Positions 8,398 to 16,304 of a stretch of 64,000 nt of DNA are shown here, piece after piece. Numbering within the stretch: the stretch's first letter is position 1; every line of letters begins with the position of its first letter. Origin of the DNA: Altericroceibacterium indicum (lineage in GTDB: Bacteria > Pseudomonadota > Alphaproteobacteria > Sphingomonadales > Sphingomonadaceae); assembly GCF_009828105.1 (NCBI RefSeq), contig NZ_WTYQ01000002.1, forward strand, positions 372,001 to 436,000. Direction: 5' to 3'. Position numbers and translations under genes: made by a program. The notes beneath the pieces are model-generated. The model worked only from the letters and a program-made list of their open reading frames with translations, did no database searches and had not been told where the DNA came from.

Positions 8398-9942
8398 ATG
8401 AAAGCTCAGCATCTCTTTGCAAGCCCTCAACCAACCCCGCAAAAATCAGGAAGTACTCCTGCGAAACGCTTGGTCCTCAAGGCCTGTCTGGCCGCCGGTT
8501 GCGCCATATTCGGTGTGGCAGGATTGCCCGCAACGCAGGTGGATGCGCAGTCTGCCAGCTCTCCATCACAGGATGTCACACTATCCATCGGGCGCGGGCA
8601 ATTGGTTAATGTGCCAGGTTCTATGGCGGATGTGTTCATCGCCAATGATGCGATTGCCGATGTGAAGGTGAAATCGGCCCGGCAGCTCTATGTTTTCGGC
8701 AAATCGGGCGGTGAAACCACGCTTTATGCCTCCAATGCTGCTGGTGACATCATCTGGTCGGCCAATATTCGCGTGGGCAATAATATCCAGAGCATTGACC
8801 AGATGATGACACTGGCGATGCCCGATGCGCAGATATCTGTCGCCACGATGGGCAACAATATGGTTCTGCTCACCGGCACGGTCGCGCAACCCGAAGATGC
8901 TGCCGAGGCCGAGCGGCTGGCAAAGGCTTTCTTGGGGGACGGCATGAATGTGGTCTCCCGCCTGCGCACTGCCACGCCGTTGCAGGTCAATCTTCAGGTT
9001 CGTTTTGCCGAAGTGAACCGCACGCTGGTACGCGCTTTGGGGGCAAATCTGCAAACCACCGATACGACTGGTGGATTCAAATTTGGCATTTCCCAAGGTC
9101 GCAATGGTGCGATCTCCAGCAGTGCCAGCGGTTCTGTCAGCGGAATCAGCAATGGCACCACGCTGGGTGGCTTTGGCAAATTCCTCGGGCTTGATATTTC
9201 GAGCGCGCTGGACCTTGCCGAACAGAACGGTCTGGTAACAACACTCTCTCAACCCAACCTCACCGCTTTGTCGGGCGAAGCGGCGGAATTTCTGGCGGGT
9301 GGTGAATATCCCATCCCCATCAGTAACGGCAATAATAACGGTATTTCGATTCAATATCGCAAATATGGTGTCAGCCTCAGCTATGCGCCCACGGTACTGA
9401 GCAATGGGCGGATTTCGATGCGCGTGCGGCCCGAAGTGTCCGAACTGACCAGCGAAGGGGCCGTGAACATTGAAGGATTCCAGATTCCCGCTCTCACCGT
9501 GCGCCGGGCTGAAACCACGGTAGAGCTTGGTTCCGGCCAGAGCTTCATGATTGCTGGCCTGCTGTCCAACAGCGCGCAGAATTCCATCAACAAAGCCCCC
9601 CTGCTCGGTGATCTGCCGATCCTCGGCAACCTGTTCAAATCGAGCGAGTTTCAAAAAGGCCAGACCGAACTGGTGATCGTGGTCACGCCCTATCTGGTGA
9701 AGCCGGTGAATGCGAATGACATTGTGCTGCCGACAGATGGCTTCAAAGCACCCACCACCGGGCAGCAGTTCTTCCTCGGGCAGGAATCCGATGGCACGCC
9801 CGGAGAAAGCCGGCCCAAGCCAAGGCTTGCCCCCTCACAAGATCAGCGCCCCGCCTTTGGTGAAATCCAGCCAGAGGCGCGCAATCGCCAGCAAGACTCC
9901 TCTTCTTCAGAAGCCGCCAAGCCCGGCTTTGATTTCAATTGA
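8398..9942 (+). CDS. cpaC: Tad pilus outer-membrane secretin CpaC/RcpA
   Basis: A 514-residue secretin with a signal peptide (about residues 22-48, ending near VDAQSAS). An N-terminal pilus secretin domain (SIGRGQLVNVPGSMADVF) is followed by a BON-like region (MVLLTGTVAQPEDAAEAERL). The type II/III secretin core includes the signature VELGSGQSFMIAGLL and DLPILGNLFKSSEF. It forms the pore through which the Flp pilus crosses the outer membrane. ATG at 8398 is preferred with GGGAAG nine bases upstream; an in-frame GTG at 8389 overlaps the cpaB stop. The proline/glutamine-rich C-terminus looks disordered. Confidence 0.95.
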   Translation: MKAQHLFASPQPTPQKSGSTPAKRLVLKACLAAGCAIFGVAGLPATQVDAQSASSPSQDVTLSIGRGQLVNVPGSMADVFIANDAIADVKVKSARQLYVFGKSGGETTLYASNAAGDIIWSANIRVGNNIQSIDQMMTLAMPDAQISVATMGNNMVLLTGTVAQPEDAAEAERLAKAFLGDGMNVVSRLRTATPLQVNLQVRFAEVNRTLVRALGANLQTTDTTGGFKFGISQGRNGAISSSASGSVSGISNGTTLGGFGKFLGLDISSALDLAEQNGLVTTLSQPNLTALSGEAAEFLAGGEYPIPISNGNNNGISIQYRKYGVSLSYAPTVLSNGRISMRVRPEVSELTSEGAVNIEGFQIPALTVRRAETTVELGSGQSFMIAGLLSNSAQNSINKAPLLGDLPILGNLFKSSEFQKGQTELVIVVTPYLVKPVNANDIVLPTDGFKAPTTGQQFFLGQESDGTPGESRPKPRLAPSQDQRPAFGEIQPEARNRQQDSSSSEAAKPGFDFN

Positions 9943-9956
9943 GAAAGGTCATCTGG

Positions 9957-10643
9957 ATGCCCCATCCTGCCAATCGCTCTATGACCCGCCTGTGCAGCGC
10001 CGCACTCCCCCTTGCTCTGGGGCTTGCGCTTGCCGCCTGCGGCACTGCGCAAGAGAACCGTTCGCTCTATTCGGTCAAACAACCGGTGGTGCAGCGCGCC
10101 AACTATGCCATAGATTTGCGTCGTAATGGCAACGGCCTCCCAGAGCAGGAACAGCAGCGGCTTGCTGGATGGTTTGCAGCAATGGAATTGGGTTATGGCG
10201 ACCGTATTTCAGTAACAGACCCGGCCGGCGGCGGCAGGGTTGCAAGCGATGTTGCGCAATTGGCGGCGCGCTATGGCCTGCAGCTTAGCCCCCCTTCACC
10301 AGCCGACCTCCAGCCCGTTGAACCGGGACTTGTGCGGGTCACGCTCGCCCGCTCCACCGCATCAGTGCCCGGTTGCCCCGATTGGCAGGAAAGCTACAGC
10401 ACTCATTTCGGCAATGAAACGGCGAATAATTTCGGCTGCGCCACCAATGCCAATCTGGCTGCAATGGTAGCTGACCCGGAAGACCTTGTGCGCGGCGCAA
10501 GTGATACTGGCAGCACACAGATCATGACCTCCAACAAGGCTATTGAGGCCTATCGCACACAGCCCACCACCGCCGTTGATGTGACCAAGGATCTCAACTT
10601 CCTCAAAGGCGCGAAGGCCACCAGCACCACAGAGGACAATTGA
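9957..10643 (+). CDS. cpaD: Tad pilus assembly lipoprotein CpaD
   Basis: A 228-residue lipoprotein. The N-terminus has a hydrophobic segment ending in the lipobox LAAC (ALGLALAACGTA), so it should be outer-membrane anchored. The body fits CpaD: a segment VPGCPDWQESYSTHF and a late FGCATNANLAAMVADPEDL, both typical of the family. ATG at 9957 is chosen because GAGAAAGG lies 8 bases upstream; an in-frame TTG at 9939 overlaps the cpaC stop. It probably assists secretin assembly or stability. Confidence 0.9.
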   Translation: MPHPANRSMTRLCSAALPLALGLALAACGTAQENRSLYSVKQPVVQRANYAIDLRRNGNGLPEQEQQRLAGWFAAMELGYGDRISVTDPAGGGRVASDVAQLAARYGLQLSPPSPADLQPVEPGLVRVTLARSTASVPGCPDWQESYSTHFGNETANNFGCATNANLAAMVADPEDLVRGASDTGSTQIMTSNKAIEAYRTQPTTAVDVTKDLNFLKGAKATSTTEDN

Positions 10644-10646
10644 GCT

Positions 10647-11924
10647 ATGAAAAACGGCCTGCCTGCCAATCGTGATCCTTTTGCCGCCTTTATGTGTGAC
10701 GAAGTCAGCATTGACACCATTCGACCCATCGCGCTGGAAATGGGCTGGGCCGCTGAGAAGGTCGCCAAAGGCGGATTGCGCAATGCCGTGCAATCGCTTT
10801 CCATCGCGTCCAGCCCGGCCATCCTGATGGTCGATCTCTCCGAATGCGGAGATCCATTGAACGACATCAACGCACTGGCTGAAGTGTGCGAGCCGGGCAC
10901 AGTGGTGATTGCAATAGGGCAGATCAACGATGTGCGCCTCTATCGTGATCTTCTGGCAAGCGGCATTCATGATTATCTGCTGAAACCCCTTCAGCCCGCG
11001 CAAGTCAGCGATGCACTGAAACAGGCACTGGCGATTTTCACCACACCGCGCGTAGTACCCGGTGAAGCAGCCAGCCCGCACATTTGCACCGCCGTCATCG
11101 GAACACGCGGCGGCGTTGGTGCGTCATCGCTGGCCACATCGCTGGCATGGGACTTCAGCTCTACCCACGCCAAATCCACAGGCCTGCTCGACCTTGATGT
11201 GCATTTTGGAACGGATGCGCTGGCGCTCGATCTGGAACCGGGACGCGGCCTTGCCGATGCGATTGATGATCCCAGCCGGATTGACAGCCTGTTTCTTGAA
11301 CGCGCTTCCACCTATGCGACAGACCAGCTCGCTATCATGTCAGCTGAATGTTCCCTCAGCAAACCCCTGCTGACCGATGGCACCGCATTTGTTCAACTTC
11401 AGGATGAATTTCGCGACGCCTTCGACATCATGGTCATCGATATGCCGCGCAGCATTCTGGTAAACTTCCCGCAATTGCTGGCCAAAGTGGATGTGGTGGT
11501 GCTGGTGGTGGAAATGACCCTTGCCTCCGCACGGGACACAATCCGCCTGCTGTCCTGGCTGAAAAGCAATGCGCCGGAAGCCCAGATTCTGATCGTGGCC
11601 AACAAGGTTCAGAGCGCCGGGGGCGAAATCAGCCAGAGTGATTTCCAAAGTTCAATCGAGCATACGATCAACTATCTCGTGCCCTATGATTACAAGGCAG
11701 CAACCACGGCGGCCAAATTGGGCCAGACACTGCTCGAAGCCAATTCCGGCAATAAAAACATCACACCTATCCATGAGCTGGCGAAGGCCATTGCTGCTTT
11801 GGCCGATGGAGAGGAAATCACGCCGGAGGAGAGCGCAGACACATCCCTGCTCGGTAAATTCGATCTCAAAAGCTGGCTGTCGAAAAAACCGGATAACAGC
11901 AAGCCTGCCAAGGTGCGCCGCTGA
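10647..11924 (+). CDS. cpaE: Tad pilus localisation ATPase-like protein CpaE/TadZ
   Basis: A 425-residue protein with an N-terminal receiver-like domain (about residues 1-130; ILMVDLSECGD, VVIAIGQIND, DYLLKPLQPAQV) and a C-terminal ParA/MinD-type domain from about residue 140. The P-loop reads IGTRGGVGASSLATSLAW, the deviant Walker A of the CpaE/TadZ group, with Arg where many MinD proteins have Lys. The family directs the pilus machine to its site at the pole. It starts 4 bases after cpaD and is followed after 2 bases by tadB. The usual next gene, cpaF, is absent here. Confidence 0.92.
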   Translation: MKNGLPANRDPFAAFMCDEVSIDTIRPIALEMGWAAEKVAKGGLRNAVQSLSIASSPAILMVDLSECGDPLNDINALAEVCEPGTVVIAIGQINDVRLYRDLLASGIHDYLLKPLQPAQVSDALKQALAIFTTPRVVPGEAASPHICTAVIGTRGGVGASSLATSLAWDFSSTHAKSTGLLDLDVHFGTDALALDLEPGRGLADAIDDPSRIDSLFLERASTYATDQLAIMSAECSLSKPLLTDGTAFVQLQDEFRDAFDIMVIDMPRSILVNFPQLLAKVDVVVLVVEMTLASARDTIRLLSWLKSNAPEAQILIVANKVQSAGGEISQSDFQSSIEHTINYLVPYDYKAATTAAKLGQTLLEANSGNKNITPIHELAKAIAALADGEEITPEESADTSLLGKFDLKSWLSKKPDNSKPAKVRR

Positions 11925-11926
11925 CT

Positions 11927-12898
11927 ATGGGCTTGTTGCCGCTTCTTCTGTTTGGCTTTGGCCTCACGCTGCTGGTGGTGTTGGTCTATCTGCTGGCAGG
12001 TGGCCCTTCCCCTGCCAAGGAAAGCCAGCGCCGTTTGGAAAGCCTGCGTGCCCGCTATTCTGAAAGCACGGTTGACCGGGTTGAATCGCAATTCAAAAAA
12101 GCCATCGCATCACGCCGTGCCAAGGTGAAAGGCGGCAGTTCCGCCAATTCACGCGCCAAAGCTCTGCAATTGCGCCTGAAACGCGCCGGCAAAGACTGGA
12201 CGCTGAACCAATATGCCTATGTATCGGGCGGGATCGCGCTGGTGGTCGCCTTGCTGGCCTATTTGCAAACCGGTGCGCTTTTCCTCTCGCTCTTGCTCGG
12301 CATCCTGTTTGGCGCAGGGATTCCACATATGGTGGTGAACCGCCTGATCAACAAACGGCTCGATAATTTCATCGTGAAGTTCCCCGATGCGATTGATCTC
12401 ATCGTGCGCGGGCTTCGTGCCGGCCTGCCGGTGGCTGAAACGCTGATGGTGATTTCCTCCGAAATTCCCGGCCCCGTGGGCGAAGAGTTTCGGACGGTTA
12501 CGGAAAAAATGAAAATCGGCCGCACGATGGAAGAAGCATTGCAGGAAACGGCAAACAAGCTCGCCCTGCCGGAGCTGCAATTCTTCGTCATCACCCTTGC
12601 GATTCAACGCGAAACGGGTGGCAATCTTGGTGAAACGCTGGCCAATCTCAGTGATGTTTTGCGCAAACGCGCCCAGATGAAGCTGAAGATTCGCGCCATG
12701 AGTTCAGAATCCAAGGCATCAGCCTATATCGTCGGATCGCTGCCCTTCTTCGTCTTCATCATGATCTGGTTTGTGAATCCCAATTATGTCGGCGGTTTTT
12801 TCACGGATGATCCGCTGATCGTCACCGGGCTTGGCGCGATGATCTGGATGGCCATCGGTGCCTTTATCATGGCCAAAATGGTCAGTTTCGAAATTTGA
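11927..12898 (+). CDS. tadB: Tad pilus inner-membrane platform protein TadB
   Basis: A 323-residue type II secretion F-domain protein. An N-terminal membrane helix (LLLFGFGLTLLVVLVYLL) and a central helix pair precede the F domain (FPDAIDLIVRGLRAGLPV, IQRETGGNLGETLANLS) and the closing hydrophobic segments. With TadC it should form the membrane platform on which the assembly ATPase acts. It begins 2 bases after the cpaE stop, so coupling is tight. The absence of cpaF between them is unusual for this gene order. Confidence 0.93.
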   Translation: MGLLPLLLFGFGLTLLVVLVYLLAGGPSPAKESQRRLESLRARYSESTVDRVESQFKKAIASRRAKVKGGSSANSRAKALQLRLKRAGKDWTLNQYAYVSGGIALVVALLAYLQTGALFLSLLLGILFGAGIPHMVVNRLINKRLDNFIVKFPDAIDLIVRGLRAGLPVAETLMVISSEIPGPVGEEFRTVTEKMKIGRTMEEALQETANKLALPELQFFVITLAIQRETGGNLGETLANLSDVLRKRAQMKLKIRAMSSESKASAYIVGSLPFFVFIMIWFVNPNYVGGFFTDDPLIVTGLGAMIWMAIGAFIMAKMVSFEI

Positions 12899-12917
12899 AT
12901 CAGGGGAGGGTTACGTC

Positions 12918-13925
12918 ATGAATGCCGAAGCTACCCCCACCCTGTTGGGCTTTGATGTCGTCCTTGTCGGCACGATCCTTGCCGGGATTGCGGCAGGCGC
13001 GGTCTTGCTGGCCATCTATGCTGCCGTGACGGTTCGCGATCCAATGGCTGGCCGTGTCAAAGCACTGAACGCAAGACGGGAAGAATTGAAGGCCGGCATC
13101 GTCGCCGTAACCTCCAAGCGCCGCCGCGTTGTCCGCCGCAATGACACCACGGAAAAGCTGAAAAGCTGGCTGGAAAAGCTCAAGGTCTTGCAAGATAGCC
13201 AATTGGCTGAAGTCCAGCAGAAGCTCGCCCATGCCGGTTATCGCAATAAGGAATGGGCTGTAGCGGTGATTTTCGCCCGGATGATGCTGCCGCTTACAGT
13301 GGGTCTGACGACGGCAGCGCTACTCTATTGGGTGGAGATTTTCCCGGAATGGGGTGCCTTCAAGCGCTTTATCGCCTTTGCCGTCTTCCTGATCGGATCA
13401 TATAAAGGGCCGGATATCTTCCTTAAGAACAAGATCACCAAACGCACCAATCTCATCCGCAGGGGGCTTCCCGATGCGCTGGATTTGCTGGTGATTTGCG
13501 CTGAGGCCGGCCTGACAGTGGACGCCGCCTTCAGCCGTGTGGCCCGCGAATTAGGGCGGGCCTATCCTGAACTGGGCGATGAATTTGCCCTCACTTCGAT
13601 CGAACTATCCTTTCTCACCGAAAGGCGACAGGCGTTTGAAAATCTGGCTTACCGCGTCGATCTGGAAGCTATTCGCGGGGTAGTCACCACCATGGTGCAA
13701 ACCGAACGCTTCGGCACTCCCCTCGCCTCTGCCTTGCGCGTGCTCTCTGCCGAATTTCGTAATGAGCGCATGATGCGGGCGGAAGAAAAAGCAGCGCGTT
13801 TGCCAGCCATTATGACGGTGCCGCTCATCATGTTTATTCTGCCGGTGCTCTTCGTGATTATTCTAGGGCCGGCAGCCTGTTCAATCAGCCAGGCGTTCAG
13901 CGAAGGTGGTGCCATGGGTGGGTGA
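12918..13925 (+). CDS. tadC: Tad pilus inner-membrane platform protein TadC
   Basis: A 335-residue type II secretion F-domain protein partnering TadB. The F-domain core reads GLPDALDLLVICAEAGLTV and MVQTERFGTPLASALRVL, with flanking hydrophobic helices. ATG at 12918 is chosen, preceded by GGGGAGGG; a longer frame starting inside tadB has no such support. It ends the pilus cluster; no TPR-protein gene (tadD) follows. Confidence 0.93.
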   Translation: MNAEATPTLLGFDVVLVGTILAGIAAGAVLLAIYAAVTVRDPMAGRVKALNARREELKAGIVAVTSKRRRVVRRNDTTEKLKSWLEKLKVLQDSQLAEVQQKLAHAGYRNKEWAVAVIFARMMLPLTVGLTTAALLYWVEIFPEWGAFKRFIAFAVFLIGSYKGPDIFLKNKITKRTNLIRRGLPDALDLLVICAEAGLTVDAAFSRVARELGRAYPELGDEFALTSIELSFLTERRQAFENLAYRVDLEAIRGVVTTMVQTERFGTPLASALRVLSAEFRNERMMRAEEKAARLPAIMTVPLIMFILPVLFVIILGPAACSISQAFSEGGAMGG

Positions 13926-13960
13926 GCACCACCCGCCTTACCATAGCTGAAAAGCAGTGC

Positions 13961-14440
13961 TTAACGGACCCCGAAATTGCCGCCGAACAGGCCGTTCATG
14001 TCGAGATCTTTCACTTCCTTGCGAACACGATTCAGCAGATGTTTGAAAGTCTCACATTCTTCATCCGTGAAATTGGCGAAGAGGCGGCGTTCCATTTCCT
14101 GCGCGATGGGCATAATCTCATCATGCATCGCCTGCCCGCTTTTCGTCAGTTCAAGCAAATGAGACCGACCATCCTCATCATTGGGTTTGCGCACGGCCAA
14201 CCCGCGGTCTTCCAGCACTTTGCACGCGCGGTTGACGGCAACCTTGTCCATCACGGTCAGCCGGGTGAGATCCCGCTGGGTCAACATTCCCGCATCACCG
14301 AGTACCGCCATCACCCGCCATTCGGGCACTTTAAGATCCACCTTGTCATGATATTCAGCAGCAATGCGCGCGCTGACAGCATTCGACGTGATCGAAAGCA
14401 GATAGGGCAGAAAATCGGACAGGCGGTTGTATTCAATCAT
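13961..14440 (-). CDS. MarR-family transcriptional regulator
   Basis: A 159-residue winged-helix protein. The DNA-binding region is LKVPEWRVMAVLGDAGMLTQ followed by the recognition-helix segment DKVAVNRACKVLEDRGLA and the wing (RKPNDEDGRSHLLELT). The flanking helices form the dimer region (EECETFKHLLNRVRKEV). Regulators of this kind usually repress their own gene or a neighbour and respond to small phenolic or acyl ligands; the target is not evident. Upstream on the same strand lies mtnP. An AT-rich palindrome (14480-14489) precedes the gene. Confidence 0.88.
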   Translation of the reverse strand: MIEYNRLSDFLPYLLSITSNAVSARIAAEYHDKVDLKVPEWRVMAVLGDAGMLTQRDLTRLTVMDKVAVNRACKVLEDRGLAVRKPNDEDGRSHLLELTKSGQAMHDEIMPIAQEMERRLFANFTDEECETFKHLLNRVRKEVKDLDMNGLFGGNFGVR

Positions 14441-14479
14441 AGCAGGCCGTCTCTGATACAGGCAGCATATGATTGCAAG

Positions 14480-14489
14480 ATAATATTAT
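14480..14489. promoter_or_regulatory. AT-rich palindrome upstream of the MarR gene, possible operator
   Basis: ATAATATTAT is a perfect 10-bp palindrome lying 40 bases before the marR start in an AT-rich 75-base gap. MarR proteins often bind such palindromes in their own promoters, so autoregulation is possible. This is inference only. Confidence 0.35.
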
Positions 14490-14515
14490 TTCATTCGTAA
14501 CAATATTTAACGTAC

Positions 14516-15394
14516 TTAACTTGCGTGAAAAAGCCTACCGGCAATAGCATCCAACTGGGCAGCCATTTTTCCATCCCAATGGCTGCGCGCAGTCATAATG
14601 GCATGGTCAAGGACAGTATCAATCGGATTGGCTGGCCGTATCGGCGGCAAAGCTCTGGCGAGATGGCGCAAAGTGGCCCGCGCCGTCTCCGCATTTTGCC
14701 GCGCGACTTGCATGACCTGCGCCACGTCAACCGCTTCCCCACTGTCGCGCCAGCAATCATAATCGGTCACCATACCCAGCAGCGCATAAGGCAGCTCCGC
14801 TTCACGGGCGAGCCGCGCTTCGGGCATGGCCGTCATCCCGATGACATCGGCACCCCACTGGCGGTACATATGGCTTTCCGCACGGGTGGAAAATTGCGGA
14901 CCTTCAATCGCCACATAGCAACCGCCACGATGGACGCTCGCACCGGCTCCTTCCGCAGCACTGGCCAAATGAGCTGACAATTGCGGGCAAGTAGGGTCAG
15001 CAAGGCTGACATGGGCGACCATCCCCTCCCCAAAGAAACTACGTTCGCGCTGAACAGTACGGTCGATCAACTGGTCCACCGCGACAAATTCGCCGGGCGC
15101 CATATTTTCGCGCAAGGAACCGATGGCGGACAGCGCCACAAGGTCCGTCACCCCGCAACGCTTCAACACATCGACATTGGCGCGATAATTGATCGCTCCA
15201 GGAGGCAAGCGATGCCCTTCACCATGGCGCGCCAGAAAAGTGAAGCGCACCCCTTCCAGCGTGCCGGTGGTGACCGGGCCGGAAGGTGTGCCAAAGGCGC
15301 TTTGGACAGATATGGATTGCGCGTCATCCAGACTGCCGGGGGCATAGAGTCCTGAGCCACCGATCACCCCGATATGCCAACCATTCTCCACCAC
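14516..15394 (-). CDS. mtnP: S-methyl-5'-thioadenosine phosphorylase
   Basis: The enzyme cleaves methylthioadenosine with phosphate, salvaging adenine and methylthioribose-1-phosphate. The 292-residue protein has the type-2 nucleoside phosphorylase signature: IGVIGGSGLY near the N-terminus, ARHGEGHRLPPG, LSAIGSLREN, YVAIEGPQFSTRAESHMYR, IGMTAMPEARLAREAE and the base-binding end MVTDYDCW. It is on the same strand as, and upstream of, the marR gene with a 75-base gap, so the two need not share a transcript. Confidence 0.92.
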   Translation of the reverse strand: MVENGWHIGVIGGSGLYAPGSLDDAQSISVQSAFGTPSGPVTTGTLEGVRFTFLARHGEGHRLPPGAINYRANVDVLKRCGVTDLVALSAIGSLRENMAPGEFVAVDQLIDRTVQRERSFFGEGMVAHVSLADPTCPQLSAHLASAAEGAGASVHRGGCYVAIEGPQFSTRAESHMYRQWGADVIGMTAMPEARLAREAELPYALLGMVTDYDCWRDSGEAVDVAQVMQVARQNAETARATLRHLARALPPIRPANPIDTVLDHAIMTARSHWDGKMAAQLDAIAGRLFHAS

Positions 15395-15453
15395 TTAAAC
15401 ACCCTTTCGGTTCTTGTAGGTTCTTTTCAGTGCCTTTCAGGCCCTATTCTGCC

Positions 15454-16236
15454 TTAGCGTGGCGGCATCCGAATTGCGCCATCCAATCGCACACATTCGC
15501 CGTTGAAATAGCCATTTTCCACCATGGTCAAAACCAGATTGGCATATTCCTCCGGCTTGCCCAAACGTTTGGGGAACGGCACCGAAGCGGCCAGTGAAAC
15601 CTGCGCTTTTTCGGGTAACCCAGCCATCAAAGGTGTGGCAAAAATCCCCGGAAGTATGGTGTTTACGCGGATTCCTTCGCTCATCAAATCGCGCGCAATC
15701 GGCAGCGTCATGCCCACTACACCGCCCTTGGATGCAGAGTAGGCCACCTGCCCGATCTGGCCATCTACCGCCGCCACGGAAGCGGTGCTGACAATCGCCC
15801 CGCGCTCGCCATCTTCCAACCCATCCAGTGTCATCATGCCCGCCGAAGATTTGGCGATGCACTGGAACGTGCCCATCAGATTGACCTGCAGTGTTTTGAG
15901 AAACAAGCTAACAGGCAAGTGACTGATTTCACCTGTTTCCTTGTCCCGCCGCACAGTCTTGCCAATGGTGCCGATGCCAGCGCAATTGACCAGAATCCGC
16001 TCCTGCCCATGCGCCTGACGCGCCTTGGCAAAACCGGCATCAACCGATGCTTCATCCGAAACATCAACCTTGCAAAAAGTGCCGTCAATCTCGGCGGCAA
16101 TCTGTGTCCCACGCTCTTCATTCAGGTCAAAGAGGGCGACTTTTGCGCCCTTTTCCGCCAGCGCCCGGGCTGAAGCTTCACCCAAGCCCGAAGCGCCGCC
16201 GGTCACGATAGCCGCAATGGATTGATCAATTTTCAT
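15454..16236 (-). CDS. Short-chain dehydrogenase, type II 3-hydroxyacyl-CoA dehydrogenase-like
   Basis: A 260-residue classical SDR. The NAD-binding motif is VTGGASGLGEASARAL with the acidic ALFDLNEERG strand, indicating NAD preference. NCAGIG and the catalytic YSASKGG complete the set. The substrate loop and the segment after the active site (VNTILPGIFATPLMAGLP) resemble the HSD17B10/type II 3-hydroxyacyl-CoA dehydrogenase group, which acts in fatty acid or branched-chain breakdown. The precise substrate is inference. It stands alone, between mtnP and clpB, on the same strand as both. Confidence 0.8.
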   Translation of the reverse strand: MKIDQSIAAIVTGGASGLGEASARALAEKGAKVALFDLNEERGTQIAAEIDGTFCKVDVSDEASVDAGFAKARQAHGQERILVNCAGIGTIGKTVRRDKETGEISHLPVSLFLKTLQVNLMGTFQCIAKSSAGMMTLDGLEDGERGAIVSTASVAAVDGQIGQVAYSASKGGVVGMTLPIARDLMSEGIRVNTILPGIFATPLMAGLPEKAQVSLAASVPFPKRLGKPEEYANLVLTMVENGYFNGECVRLDGAIRMPPR

Positions 16237-16304
16237 ATTCTTCCTCTCCCTCGCTTAGCGAATGGCATGTGTTTCCATCCGGCTATGCGAGGAAGAGGAC
16301 TTAA

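Noticed and set aside
13961-14440. MarR gene as regulator of the Tad pilus
   Set aside because: It is convergent to tadC, has its own AT-rich upstream region and nothing ties it to pilus control.
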